NCBI RefSeq assembly: GCF_000282315.2
Contig: NZ_AKJN02000006.1
Span: forward strand, 1,798,001 to 1,862,000
Length of the DNA: 64,000 nucleotides
Reading direction: 5' to 3'
Origin: Pseudomonas sp. GM41(2012)
Lineage (GTDB): Bacteria > Pseudomonadota > Gammaproteobacteria > Pseudomonadales > Pseudomonadaceae
Shown here: positions 1-10,952 of the stretch, one piece after another
Numbering within the stretch: the first letter of the stretch is position 1
How the letters are laid out: every line of letters begins with the position of its first letter
Notes under the pieces: model-generated
Told to the model about the DNA's origin: nothing
Databases searched by the model: none
Seen by the model: the letters and a program-made list of their open reading frames with translations, nothing else
Program-made: the position numbers and the translations under genes

Positions 1-941
1 AGGGCACAGGCCACTTTGTTCAGAGGCTTGCGGACGAGCAGGTTTTTGGCCCACCTGCCGAGGGCGTCGGTTCGGTGATCGACTCGGTACAAAACGGTGT
101 GGGCGCCCTGTACCAGCAGGCTTCTTAGGTATTTATCGCCCCGTTTACTGATGCCGAGGAGGACCGTTTCGCCACCTGTTGAATACTGTCGCGGCACCAA
201 CCCCAACGAGGCGGCGAAGTCGCGGGACGATTTGAAAACCGAAGCGTCGCCGACATCGGCCACCAGAGCGCTAGCGATGAGGGGGCCGATGCCGGGGATG
301 CTTTGCAGGCGTTGGCCGGCGTCGCTTTGGACGAGGCTTTGCTTGATCTCGACATCCAGTCTTTTGATCTCGCCAGTCAGCTGCCGAATATCTTCGAGCA
401 TGCGTTCAATGGCGTTTATCAAGCGGATGGGCAGTTCACGGCTTTGCATCAGGCCCGAGACCCGATCAAGGGCGGCGTATCCGGCGGGAAAGATGACGCC
501 GAACTCCAGGAGAAATCCATGCACCTGATTGATGACGGCGGTGCGTCGACTGACCAAGGACTTGCGCAGTCGGTGCTCAGTGCACAGCACCTGCTGTTCT
601 ACGGTTTTGACTTGGACCGAACGGGTTCTAGGGCGCGAGGCCGCTTCACAAATGGCCTCGGCATCAATGAAGTCGTTTTTGTTGCCGGTAACATAGGCCT
701 TCACATGTTGCGGTGCGATCAACTGCACGTGATGGCCTTGCTCCTTGATTTTCCGGGCAAGCCACTGAGAACCGCCGCAGGACTCCATGGCAATTTTGCA
801 GGTCGAAATCTGCGCCAGATAAGGGAGCAATTGGCTGCGGTTGAGCTTTTTACGCAGCACCTGATGGCCCCTGGCGTCCTGTCCATGCAGGTGGAAAGTG
901 TTCTTGCCGATGTCGATACCCAGAAGCGTCACGGTAGCCAT
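1..941 (-). CDS. IS110-family (IS1111-like) transposase, 3' end off window
   Basis: DEDD-type recombinase of the IS110 family, which moves its element by excision and site-directed insertion. Reading leftwards from the ATG at 941 gives 313 codons without a stop, so the last few dozen residues lie outside the window (family length is usually about 330-345). Visible RuvC-like residues are D10 in GIDIGK, E53 in AMESCGG, D90 and D93 in KNDFIDAEAICEA. The C-terminal half has the Tnp_20-type stretch SIPGIGPLIASALVADVGD followed by YSTGGE, which carries a candidate catalytic serine. A purine-rich Shine-Dalgarno (GGAGG type) precedes the ATG. The N-terminal style (FHLHG, ESCGG, IAPQ.VK) resembles the IS1111 subgroup, whose guide RNA normally lies downstream of the gene and would therefore be outside the window. 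The element end upstream of the gene was not fixed. Confidence 0.88.
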   Translation of the reverse strand, partial: MATVTLLGIDIGKNTFHLHGQDARGHQVLRKKLNRSQLLPYLAQISTCKIAMESCGGSQWLARKIKEQGHHVQLIAPQHVKAYVTGNKNDFIDAEAICEAASRPRTRSVQVKTVEQQVLCTEHRLRKSLVSRRTAVINQVHGFLLEFGVIFPAGYAALDRVSGLMQSRELPIRLINAIERMLEDIRQLTGEIKRLDVEIKQSLVQSDAGQRLQSIPGIGPLIASALVADVGDASVFKSSRDFAASLGLVPRQYSTGGETVLLGISKRGDKYLRSLLVQGAHTVLYRVDHRTDALGRWAKNLLVRKPLNKVACA

Positions 942-1039
942 GAGAGATCCTCCTTCGGTAAAGAGAGTGCCTCGGCAAGTTTAGACTCGCCGAGGTTCTC
1001 GCCGGGCTGACCATCTCATTAAGGCTTCGCCCCGGCGTA

Positions 1040-1543
1040 CGGCACTTCGCTAAAGCTCAGTGTTCCCTCGCTCCGGTGTCCATCAGGGGGCATCGCCTAC
1101 GGTCTGCTTCGCGACGACCTCCTCTCGATGTGTTCGGCTTCGCCGAACGGCGCTACGCGCCTAACCCCCTGATGAACACCTCCGCTCGGCCTGCCGAAGG
1201 GGCGAAAGATCAAGATCAACGTCAAAAGCCAACAGCCACAGCCACAGCCAGATCAAAAGATCGCAGCCTCGTTTCACTCGACAGCTCCTACAGAGGATGG
1301 GTGTACACCCGCCCCTCACCACTCAACAGGCCGAGCGTTAGCTCGCCTGCCGCACTTGATCTTGATTCACCCGCCCCTTCGGCAGGCTGAGTGGAGGGGT
1401 TCATCTGGGGGTTAGGCGCGTAGCGCCGTTCGACGAAGTCGAACACATCGAGAGGAGGTTGAAGCGAAGCCAACCGGAGGCGATGCCCCCAGATGAATAC
1501 CGGAACGAAGGAACGCCGAGCCTAAGCGAGGGGCCGGACGCTC
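1040..1543. repeat. Two facing copies of a large Pseudomonas intergenic repeat
   Basis: Bases about 1040-1220 and about 1355-1543 are imperfect inverted copies of each other. The shared landmarks are CTCGATGTGTTCG, CGGCGCTACGCGCCTAACCCC, and the CCTGCCGAAGGGGCG block at the inner ends. I recognise this kind of sequence from intergenic regions of fluorescent pseudomonads. Both copies can be read as short peptides containing PPLDVF and ERRYAPNP, but nothing suggests these are translated. The unit on the right is interrupted by the IS481-type element and continues after it at about 2876. Confidence 0.75.
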
Positions 1544-1563
1544 GGGGCGAGTGAAGGGATCAA

Positions 1564-1602
1564 CCACATAGGTAACAAAACAGTTCAGTCACATAGGTAA
1601 CA
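1564..1602. repeat. Left terminal inverted repeat of the IS481-type element
   Basis: This 39-base block matches the inverted block at 2825-2863. It has two tandem CACATAGGTAACA boxes about 25 bases apart, probably paired transposase binding sites. Confidence 0.85.
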
Positions 1603-1607
1603 CCTGA

Positions 1608-2786
1608 TCACTTATTTCTGATTACTTTGAGCGTCAGATAAGCATCTTTGGCGTCCCTTTCATCAACGCGGCCTAGTACTACCGGCCCAAAAATGATGTC
1701 CCAAACACCCTCGCTGACGCTCTCCAATCCGACTATTTCATGTTTAAGCACATAGCCAACATAGATTCTAAGCCTTCCTTTGTTCACCACCCCGTTTGAG
1801 TCCGTCCGGTAAACCTCAACATGGCTTGGGTATCTCATCTCCGGCAGCTTTTCCGGATAAGCTCGTAAAGAGCTTGTGTAGCACGAGCCCGGTGTTTTCT
1901 GCCCCAGAGCCTCATGAAGACGTTCATGATTGTAGTGCTGCATGAACAGGTCAAAATGCTTCTGCTGGGCTCCCCACTCAATTTCCGGCGGTCTTGGCAG
2001 TGTACTTTTCAGCGTGCGGTGCATGCGTTCATGCCGCCCGTTCTGCTCTGGTCGACCAGGTTGAATCCTTTCATGGATGATGCCCAGATGGGCCCACCAG
2101 ATGGATAGCTGTGATAAACCAGCACGTCCTCCGCTGGCAAAAGGAACGCCATTGTCCGTGCGAATACGTTCAGGCATCCCGTAAGTCCTGAACAGCCTTT
2201 CAAAGGTCGCCTTAGCGGCCTTGAAGGTCGTGCTGGGCATGCTTTCGCAGGCCAACAAGAATCGGCTGGAGTGATCCATTACCGTCAACGGGTAACACCA
2301 GACACCGTCTCCCGTCAGGTATTGACCTTTGTAATCAGCGCTCCAGAGCTGGTTTGGGCGATCGGCCTTCTGAAGCGGTTTGGGATAGACAGCGACACGC
2401 TGACGTAAACGCCGCGGCGTCACCAGCCCCGCCTTTTTTAGCACGTTGTAGATCGTGGTTTTCGAGGGCGGGGGCTGATCCGGAAAACGCTCACTTAAGG
2501 CCGTCTGAATTTTCTTCGGGCCCGGAGTGGTTTGTCCTTGGGCGCGTAGCTCAAGAATGGCCTCCTTGACCGCAAACGGCACCGCCTGAGCTTGGGAATG
2601 CCGCTTGCGACTGCATTCCGCCAAGCCATTAACGCTGTCCGCGTTGTAGCGCGCCACCCACTTGTAACCGGTTTTGCGACTGATGCTGTGAGCCGCACAG
2701 AGTTGGCTGAAGTTGAGTCGCCCGGACAAATAGTCGGCGATGAACATCACTTTCAGGTCCATAGGTTTCAGCTCTCGCCACGGCAT
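1608..2786 (-). CDS. IS481-family DDE transposase
   Basis: Full-length integrase-type transposase of 392 residues that cuts and joins the ends of its element. The N-terminal third is a helix-turn-helix region (LNFSQLCAAHSISRKTGYKW, about residues 24-43), followed by an IS481-style linker. The rve catalytic core has D151 (WSADYKG), D211 (IRTDNG) and E247 (GRPEQNGRHER), giving the D(35)E spacing of active enzymes. The chosen ATG at 2786 has GAGGA a few bases upstream. The frame is intact and both terminal repeats are present, so the element may still be able to move. IS3-family OrfB is a related alternative, but there is no separate OrfA and no frameshift window. Confidence 0.92.
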   Translation of the reverse strand: MPWRELKPMDLKVMFIADYLSGRLNFSQLCAAHSISRKTGYKWVARYNADSVNGLAECSRKRHSQAQAVPFAVKEAILELRAQGQTTPGPKKIQTALSERFPDQPPPSKTTIYNVLKKAGLVTPRRLRQRVAVYPKPLQKADRPNQLWSADYKGQYLTGDGVWCYPLTVMDHSSRFLLACESMPSTTFKAAKATFERLFRTYGMPERIRTDNGVPFASGGRAGLSQLSIWWAHLGIIHERIQPGRPEQNGRHERMHRTLKSTLPRPPEIEWGAQQKHFDLFMQHYNHERLHEALGQKTPGSCYTSSLRAYPEKLPEMRYPSHVEVYRTDSNGVVNKGRLRIYVGYVLKHEIVGLESVSEGVWDIIFGPVVLGRVDERDAKDAYLTLKVIRNK

Positions 2787-2824
2787 GGTCAGATCCTCGG
2801 AATCGACCAGTACCAGTTAAAAAC

Positions 2825-2863
2825 TGTTACCTATGTGCTTGAACTGTTTTGTTACCTATGTGG
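2825..2863. repeat. Right terminal inverted repeat of the IS481-type element
   Basis: Inverted match of 1564-1602, again with two CACATAGGTAACA boxes read on the minus strand. It lies just upstream of the transposase gene, so transposase binding here could also cover the gene's promoter. Confidence 0.85.
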
Positions 2864-2875
2864 GTGAGTCATACC

Positions 2876-2990
2876 CGAGCCTTTTTTTGCTTACTTTTTT
2901 TTGGCGTTTGAAAAAAAAGTGAGTCGCCGTAAGGGCGAAACCCTAAGCAGCCGTTACCGCAGCAACGGATATACACCAAATCCAATAGAC
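2876..2990. repeat. Remainder of the interrupted Pseudomonas repeat
   Basis: The stretch with the runs CTTACTTTTTTTTGGCG and GTAAGGGCGAAACCCTAAGC is, from memory of pseudomonad intergenic DNA, the usual continuation of the repeat that ends at about 1551. The IS481-type element therefore split a single repeat unit. No gene is seen here. Confidence 0.6.
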
Positions 2991-2993
2991 AAC

Positions 2994-3018
2994 AAAAAGG
3001 CGCCCGCAGGCGCCTTTT
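2994..3018 (-). terminator. Terminator of clpA
   Basis: On the minus strand GGCGCC, a four-base loop, GGCGCC and then TTTTTG form a compact Rho-independent terminator directly after the clpA stop codon. T residues also follow the stem on the plus strand, so it may work in both directions. Confidence 0.8.
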
Positions 3019-3031
3019 CGCTATACAGCCG

Positions 3032-5302
3032 TCAGGCCATTTCAGCCGTGGTCTCGAAGTCGAAGGTCAGCTCGCCGTCCTTGAGATCGATGTGAACCAC
3101 ACCACCATGGTCGGCCAGTTCGCCAAAGAGAATCTCTTCCGCCAGCGGACGCTTGATCTTGTCCTGAATCAAACGCGCCATTGGTCGAGCACCCATCGCC
3201 GAGTCGTAGCCACCCGCTGCCAGCCAGCTGCGCGCCGCGTCCGTCACTTCCAGCTGCACGCGCTTGTCTTCCAGCTGCGCCTGAAGCTCGGTAAGGAACT
3301 TGTCCACCACGCTTTTGATGACCTCATGGCTGAGGCGACCAAACTGGATAATGGTGTCCAGACGGTTGCGGAACTCTGGCGTGAAGCTCTTCTTGATCAC
3401 TTCCATCGCATCGGACGAGTGGTCCTGATGGGTGAAACCGATCGAAGCGCGAGCTGCCGTTTCGGCACCGGCGTTGGTCGTCATGATGACGATCACGTTA
3501 CGGAAGTCCGCCTTGCGCCCGTTGTTATCGGTCAGCGTACCGTGGTCCATGACCTGCAGCAGCAGGTTGAAGACTTCCGGATGCGCCTTCTCGATCTCAT
3601 CGAGCAACAGCACGCAGTGAGGCTGCTTGGTGATGGCTTCGGTCAGCAGACCGCCCTGGTCGAACCCGACATAGCCTGGAGGCGCACCGATCAGACGCGA
3701 TACGGTGTGGCGCTCCATGTACTCGGACATGTCGAAACGAACCAGTTCGATGCCCAACGCCTTGGCCAACTGACGCGCCGCTTCGGTTTTACCGACACCG
3801 GTTGGCCCTGCGAACAGGAACGAACCGACTGGCTTGTCAGGCGACTTGAGGCCGGCACGGGACAGTTTGATCGCGGTCGACAGTGAGTCGATTGCGGCAT
3901 CCTGGCCAAATACTGTCAGCTTCAGGTCACGCTCAAGGTTACGCAGCAGCTCTTTGTCGGAGCTGGTGACGTGCTTAGGCGGAATCCGCGCGATTTTCGC
4001 GACGATGTCCTCGACTTGAGGCACTTCGATGCGTTTCACGCGTTTCTCGATTGGCTGCAGACGCTGGTAGGCGCCCGCCTCGTCGATGACGTCAATGGCC
4101 TTGTCCGGCATATGCCGGTCATTGATATAGCGCGAGGCCAGTTCGGCCGCCGCACGCAACGCTTCATCGCTGTATTCGATGTTGTGGTGCGCTTCAAAAC
4201 GACCTTTCAGGCCGCGCAGGATGCCGATGGTATCTTCCACCGAAGGTTCCGACACATCGACCTTCTGGAAGCGCCGGGCCAAAGCACGGTCCTTCTCAAA
4301 GATCCCGCGGAATTCCTGGAACGTGGTCGAGCCGATGCAACGGATATCACCCGACGACAGCAGCGGCTTGAGCAGGTTCGAAGCATCCATGACCCCACCG
4401 GACGCGGCACCCGCACCAATGATGGTGTGGATTTCGTCGATGAACAGGATCGCCTGCGGACGTTTTTTCAGCTCATTGAGCAACGCCTTGAAGCGTTTCT
4501 CGAAATCGCCGCGGTATTTGGTCCCGGCCAGCAAGGCCCCCAGATCGAGGGAATACACCACGCTGTTGGCCAGCAGGTCTGGCACCTGGTTGTCGACAAT
4601 GCGTTTGGCCAGGCCTTCGGCAATCGCGGTTTTACCCACGCCCGCCTCGCCCACCAGCAGCGGATTGTTTTTGCGACGACGCGCCAGGATCTGCGCGACA
4701 CGCTCAACCTCCAGCTCACGGCCTACCAATGGATCGATTCGACCCTGGCGCGCGAGTTCGTTGAGGTTGCTGGCATAAGCATCCAGAGGATTGCCTGAAG
4801 AAGAAGACTCACCGCCCTCGTCGTCCTGCATATCTTGCTCACCTTCAGAGTGATCGCCATGCCCCGGCACTTTGGAAATGCCGTGTGCGATGTAGTTGAC
4901 GACATCGATGCGCGCAACGCTCTGCTGTTTCAGCAGGAACACTGCCTGACTCTCTTGCTCACTGAAGATCGCGACCAGTACGTTGGCGCCAGTCACTTCG
5001 CGTTTGCCCGAGCTCTGTACGTGAAAGACAGCACGTTGCAGTACACGCTGGAAGCCCAGGGTTGGCTGGGTCTCACGATCCTCGTCATGGACGGGGATCA
5101 ATGGCGTGGTGGAGTCGATGAACTCCTGCAGATCGTGCTTGAGTTTGTCGAGGTTTGCGCCGCAGGCACGCAAAACGGTGGCGGCAGCCTCATTATCCAA
5201 TAGGGCCAGCAGGAGGTGTTCGACGGTCATGAATTCATGACGCTTCGAACGTGCCTCCTTGAAGGCAAGATTGAGGGTGACTTCGAGCTCGCGGTTTAAC
5301 AT
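3032..5302 (-). CDS. clpA: ATP-dependent Clp protease ATP-binding subunit ClpA
   Basis: AAA+ unfoldase that threads substrates, including N-degron proteins handed over by ClpS, into the ClpP peptidase. The 756 residues match the family length. The order is an N-terminal Clp_N double repeat (about 1-145), an acidic/serine-rich linker (150-170), AAA module 1 with Walker A GEAGVGKT at 218-225 and Walker B ILFIDE at 285-290, then AAA module 2 with Walker A GPTGVGKT at 499-506 and Walker B VLLLDE near 564-569. The ClpP-docking loop reads IGF at 621-623 (IGL in E. coli). The gene lies 30 bases downstream of clpS on the same strand, the standard arrangement, and ends at a strong terminator. Confidence 0.98.
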   Translation of the reverse strand: MLNRELEVTLNLAFKEARSKRHEFMTVEHLLLALLDNEAAATVLRACGANLDKLKHDLQEFIDSTTPLIPVHDEDRETQPTLGFQRVLQRAVFHVQSSGKREVTGANVLVAIFSEQESQAVFLLKQQSVARIDVVNYIAHGISKVPGHGDHSEGEQDMQDDEGGESSSSGNPLDAYASNLNELARQGRIDPLVGRELEVERVAQILARRRKNNPLLVGEAGVGKTAIAEGLAKRIVDNQVPDLLANSVVYSLDLGALLAGTKYRGDFEKRFKALLNELKKRPQAILFIDEIHTIIGAGAASGGVMDASNLLKPLLSSGDIRCIGSTTFQEFRGIFEKDRALARRFQKVDVSEPSVEDTIGILRGLKGRFEAHHNIEYSDEALRAAAELASRYINDRHMPDKAIDVIDEAGAYQRLQPIEKRVKRIEVPQVEDIVAKIARIPPKHVTSSDKELLRNLERDLKLTVFGQDAAIDSLSTAIKLSRAGLKSPDKPVGSFLFAGPTGVGKTEAARQLAKALGIELVRFDMSEYMERHTVSRLIGAPPGYVGFDQGGLLTEAITKQPHCVLLLDEIEKAHPEVFNLLLQVMDHGTLTDNNGRKADFRNVIVIMTTNAGAETAARASIGFTHQDHSSDAMEVIKKSFTPEFRNRLDTIIQFGRLSHEVIKSVVDKFLTELQAQLEDKRVQLEVTDAARSWLAAGGYDSAMGARPMARLIQDKIKRPLAEEILFGELADHGGVVHIDLKDGELTFDFETTAEMA

Positions 5303-5332
5303 AGCTTCACCTCATACCCAAGTGGTCGGCGA

Positions 5333-5695
5333 TTAACCGTCCTTCTCGATTTCACAGAGTAGCGGATGCTGGCTTTCCCTGGCGTACTGGTTGACCTGCA
5401 TGGCCTTAGTCTCGGCGATGTCGCGGGTAAACACTCCACATACTGCCCGTCCTTCTGTGTGGACGGCCAGCATGACCTTGGTCGCCAGCTCGCGATTCAG
5501 GTTAAAAAACACCTCGAGCACTTCGACGACGAAATCCATCGGTGTGTAGTCATCATTAAACAAAACCACCTTGTACATCGGCGGCGCCTGTAAAGCAGGC
5601 TTTGCCTCCTGAACAGCAATGCCTGCGGAATCGTCGTCGTGTGAATCAGGGTGATCCTGATTGAATGTTAGTCGAATCTGGCTGATTGCATGCAT
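5333..5695 (-). CDS. clpS: ATP-dependent Clp protease adaptor ClpS
   Basis: Small cytosolic adaptor of 120 residues that binds destabilising N-terminal residues and delivers the proteins to ClpA. The conserved core [18 protein letters not shown] (residues about 43-60) carries the N-degron pocket residues, and the C-terminal half keeps the usual HTEGRAVCG and LLCEIE segments. The start at 5695 (MHAISQIRL) is chosen because the P. aeruginosa protein as I recall it begins the same way; a second ATG four bases later is out of frame. No strong Shine-Dalgarno is visible. It is first gene of clpS-clpA and is divergent from cspD. Confidence 0.96.
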   Translation of the reverse strand: MHAISQIRLTFNQDHPDSHDDDSAGIAVQEAKPALQAPPMYKVVLFNDDYTPMDFVVEVLEVFFNLNRELATKVMLAVHTEGRAVCGVFTRDIAETKAMQVNQYARESQHPLLCEIEKDG

Positions 5696-5775
5696 GGAAA
5701 GAAAGGTTCGTCAGTTGTGCAAATACAGTGGTGGGGGCGGCTATGGACGATTTCAACTCCGACTGCCCGGTCACC

Positions 5776-5803
5776 TTGACTATCGGGAAAACGGTGTTAC
5801 AAC
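5776..5803 (+). promoter_or_regulatory. Possible promoter of cspD
   Basis: TTGACT at 5776-5781 and TACAAC at 5798-5803 are 16 bases apart in the clpS-cspD divergent region. Use of this pair would leave a leader of about 110 bases before cspD, in keeping with the long leaders of many cold-shock-type genes. The -10 matches only 4 of 6 consensus bases. Confidence 0.35.
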
Positions 5804-5920
5804 CAATAGAGCCCACAGTGGGTAAAAAAGGTCCGCGGAGTCAATCTTATTTCCAGGAAATGACTGCGGATGAACTGGATGATACTCCAGTGATGGAGTC
5901 TGTTGCAGAGGGATATGGGT

Positions 5921-6187
5921 ATGTCAGGTGTCAAGGTCAGCGGCAAGGTCAAATGGTTCAACAATGCCAAGGGTTACGGCTTCATCAACGAGGAAGGCAA
6001 GAGCGAAGATCTGTTCGCCCACTACTCGGCCATCAAGATGGACGGTTATAAAACCCTGAAAGCCGGGCAAGCCGTCGTCTTTGAGATCATTCAGGGCCCA
6101 AAAGGCCTGCATGCCGTAAACATCGGCACGCCTGTCGATGCTCAGGCAGTCACCGCTCCCGCTGGTGAAAAGACCGTTACGGCCTGA
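5921..6187 (+). CDS. cspD: Cold-shock-domain protein CspD
   Basis: Single OB-fold nucleic-acid-binding protein of 88 residues. RNP1 (KGYGFI) and RNP2 (DLFAHY) are both present in the N-terminal 45 residues, followed by a short alanine/threonine-rich tail. Proteins of this family next to clpS-clpA are called CspD; the E. coli version binds single-stranded DNA and inhibits replication in starved cells, whereas ordinary Csp proteins are RNA chaperones. The start is set at ATG 5921 because AGAGGG lies about eight bases before it; the frame also opens at TTG 5903 and ATG 5915, but their spacing to that site is poor. A bidirectional terminator follows. Confidence 0.93.
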   Translation: MSGVKVSGKVKWFNNAKGYGFINEEGKSEDLFAHYSAIKMDGYKTLKAGQAVVFEIIQGPKGLHAVNIGTPVDAQAVTAPAGEKTVTA

Positions 6188-6210
6188 GATCGCTCTTACC
6201 ATCCAGTCAT

Positions 6211-6253
6211 AAAAAAACCGCCCGACTCAATTACTTGAGTCGGGCGGCTTTTT
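6211..6253. terminator. Bidirectional terminator between cspD and icd
   Basis: A perfect 13-base stem (CCGCCCGACTCAA / TTGAGTCGGGCGG) with a TTAC loop has five T on the plus-strand side and seven A (T on the minus strand) on the other. It can terminate the two genes converging here. Confidence 0.93.
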
Positions 6254-6269
6254 CAGGCTTGGATTTCGC

Positions 6270-7526
6270 TTACATGTGCGAAATCAGCGCATCACCAAAC
6301 GCGGACGAAGACAGCAGTTTCGCGCCTTCCATCAGACGTTCGAAGTCATAGGTCACAGTCTTGGCGGAAATCGCGCCGTTGGTGCCCTTGATGATCAGAT
6401 CAGCTGCTTCGGTCCAGCCCATGTGACGCAGCATCATCTCTGCGGACAGGATCAGCGAACCCGGGTTGACCTGGTCCTTGCCAGCGTACTTCGGTGCAGT
6501 ACCGTGGGTCGCTTCGAACATCGCAATGGTGTCAGACAGGTTGGCACCCGGTGCGATACCGATACCGCCCACTTCCGCCGCCAAAGCGTCGGAGAGGTAG
6601 TCGCCGTTCAGGTTCAGGGTCGCGATCACATCGTATTCGGCCGGGCGCAGCAGGATCTGCTGGAGCATGGCGTCAGCGATTGCATCTTTGACGATAACGT
6701 TCTTGCCGGTTTTCGGGTTTTTGAACTGCATCCACGGACCGCCATCGAGCAGGGTCGCGCCGAACTCTTCAGCCGCCACTTCGTAGGCCCATTCCTTGAA
6801 GGCACCTTCGGTGAACTTCATGATGTTGCCTTTGTGCACGATGGTCAGCGAGTCGCGGTCATTGTCGACCACATACTGCAGCGCTTTTCGTGCCAGACGC
6901 TTGGTGCCTTGCAGCGAAACCGGCTTGATGCCGATACCGCAGTTTTCGTCGAAACGGATCTTGGTGACGCCCATTTCATCTTTAAGGAACTTGATGACCT
7001 TGGTCGCTTCCGGCGAACCGGCTTTCCACTCGATACCGGCGTAGATGTCTTCGGAGTTCTCACGGAAGATCGTCATGTCGACGTCGCCTGGCTTCTTGAC
7101 CGGGCTAGGCACGCCTTCGAACCAGCGCACAGGGCGCAGGCAGACATAAAGGTCGAGTTGCTGACGCAGGGCCACGTTCAGGGAACGGATGCCGCCACCG
7201 ACCGGGGTGGTCAGAGGGCCCTTGATGGAAACCACGTAATCTTTAACTGCGTCCAGGGTTTCCTGGGGTAGCCAGGTGTCCTGATCGTAAACCTGAGTCG
7301 CTTTCTCCCCGGCGTAGACTTCCATCCAGGAAATTTTGCGCTCGCCGCCGTAAGCCTTCTTAACAGCAGCATCGACAACCTTGATCATGACCGGGCTGAT
7401 ATCAACGCCAATACCATCACCTTCGATGAAGGGGATGATCGGGTTGTTAGGAACATTGAGAGAATGGTCCGCGTTGACGGTGATTTTGTCGCCGACTGCT
7501 GGAACCTGAATCTTCTTGTATCCCAT
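6270..7526 (-). CDS. icd: Isocitrate dehydrogenase (NADP+), dimeric type
   Basis: TCA-cycle enzyme converting isocitrate to 2-oxoglutarate with NADPH formation. At 418 residues it is close to E. coli Icd (416). The substrate loop [12 protein letters not shown] carries S115, equivalent to the serine phosphorylated by AceK in E. coli; [15 protein letters not shown] and the NADP-binding region ([17 protein letters not shown] and GTAPKYAG) are intact. The ATG at 7526 (MGYKKIQVP) is preferred over upstream starts because GGAG lies six bases before it. It is divergent from idh, which encodes an unrelated monomeric enzyme for the same reaction, and is convergent with cspD. Confidence 0.97.
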   Translation of the reverse strand: MGYKKIQVPAVGDKITVNADHSLNVPNNPIIPFIEGDGIGVDISPVMIKVVDAAVKKAYGGERKISWMEVYAGEKATQVYDQDTWLPQETLDAVKDYVVSIKGPLTTPVGGGIRSLNVALRQQLDLYVCLRPVRWFEGVPSPVKKPGDVDMTIFRENSEDIYAGIEWKAGSPEATKVIKFLKDEMGVTKIRFDENCGIGIKPVSLQGTKRLARKALQYVVDNDRDSLTIVHKGNIMKFTEGAFKEWAYEVAAEEFGATLLDGGPWMQFKNPKTGKNVIVKDAIADAMLQQILLRPAEYDVIATLNLNGDYLSDALAAEVGGIGIAPGANLSDTIAMFEATHGTAPKYAGKDQVNPGSLILSAEMMLRHMGWTEAADLIIKGTNGAISAKTVTYDFERLMEGAKLLSSSAFGDALISHM

Positions 7527-10249
<2,723 letters not shown>

Positions 10250-10265
10250 GGTTGTAAGGGAACAC

Positions 10266-10301
10266 CACAAACCCCGGCCTCGTGCCGGGGTTTGTGTTTT
10301 T
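10266..10301 (+). terminator. Terminator of idh
   Basis: A 13-base stem (CACAAACCCCGGC / GCCGGGGTTTGTG) with a five-base loop and a T run begins 16 bases after the idh stop codon. Confidence 0.9.
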
Positions 10302-10317
10302 GAAGACAACGCAAACC

Positions 10318-10409
10318 CTGTGGGAGCTGGCCTGCCAGCGATAGCGATTTATCATCCAACATTGATGGTTACTGACTCACCGCAATCGCTGGCAGGCCAG
10401 CTCCCACAG
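10318..10409. repeat. REP pair, TGTGGGAGCTGGCCTGCCAGCGAT subtype
   Basis: Two inverted copies, starting CTGTGGGAGCTGGCCTGCCA and ending with its complement, surround about 42 unrelated bases. This is the REP doublet (REPIN) layout typical of fluorescent pseudomonads. Confidence 0.88.
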
Positions 10410-10446
10410 TAATAGTGTTGCAACTATTGAAATTCGAGGAATCCCC

Positions 10447-10893
10447 ATGGAGTGGAAACCCCACATCACCGTCGCGACCATCGTCGAAGACAACGGCCGT
10501 TTCCTGATGGTCGAAGAATCCAAGGGCGGACGAACGGTGCTCAATCAGCCCGCCGGCCATCTGGACCCGGACGAAACCCTGATCGAAGCCGCCGTGCGTG
10601 AAACCCTCGAAGAAACCGGCTGGGACGTCGAGCCGACTGGCGTGGTGGGCATTTACCTCTACACCGCTCCGAGCAACGGCGTGACCTATCAGCGGGTCTG
10701 CTTCACCGCAAAACCGCTCAAACATCACCCCGACTATCAGCTGGATGACGGCATCGTCGGCGCAAAATGGCTGACGCGTGACGAACTCATGGCACAGCGC
10801 GCAAACTGGCGCAGTGAGCTGATCATCCGCTGTATTGATGATTATCTGGACGGCAAACTCTTCGGCCTCGAACTGATCCGCCCTTCTCTTTAG
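10447..10893 (+). CDS. nudJ: NUDIX hydrolase, NudJ-like phosphatase
   Basis: Cytosolic NUDIX pyrophosphohydrolase of 148 residues. The full NUDIX box is present: G37, E43, R51-E52, E55-E56 and G58 (PAGHLDPDETLIEAAVRET then LEETGW). E. coli NudJ releases phosphate from thiamine pyrophosphate intermediates and nucleoside di/triphosphates; substrate cannot be read from sequence. The name rests on family resemblance and on context, since nudJ-mnmA-hflD-purB is also the E. coli order. GAGGAA precedes the ATG by about six bases. mnmA starts 59 bases downstream, so they may be cotranscribed. Confidence 0.88.
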   Translation: MEWKPHITVATIVEDNGRFLMVEESKGGRTVLNQPAGHLDPDETLIEAAVRETLEETGWDVEPTGVVGIYLYTAPSNGVTYQRVCFTAKPLKHHPDYQLDDGIVGAKWLTRDELMAQRANWRSELIIRCIDDYLDGKLFGLELIRPSL

Positions 10894-10952
10894 CCTTGCG
10901 GGCTTCGGCCTGTTAGAATCGCGTCCTTTTTAAAGACACTCATTGAATCCCT

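Larger units (their letters stand above)
1552..2875 (-). mobile_element. Complete IS481-type insertion sequence
   Basis: The transposase gene is framed by long terminal inverted repeats. A 39-base block beginning CCACATAGGTAACAAAACAG occurs at 1564-1602 and, inverted, at 2825-2863, differing at two central positions; each block itself contains CACATAGGTAACA twice. On both sides exactly 12 less-conserved bases separate this block from the tetranucleotide CGAG (1548-1551 and 2876-2879). CGAG is therefore the likely 4-base target duplication, giving an element of 1324 bp. The outer boundary is an inference from that symmetry; the inner repeats are directly visible. Confidence 0.8.

Noticed and set aside
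1076..1390. Plus-strand open frame of 104 codons in the repeat region
   Set aside because: It lies across the inverted repeat pair, has no convincing ribosome site or domain, and a mirror-image frame (1288-1473, minus) encodes the same kind of peptide, so it is better explained by the DNA repeat.
5686..6051. 121-codon plus-strand frame overlapping cspD in another frame
   Set aside because: It covers the clpS-cspD regulatory gap and runs out of frame through the cold-shock domain; no ribosome site or family resemblance.
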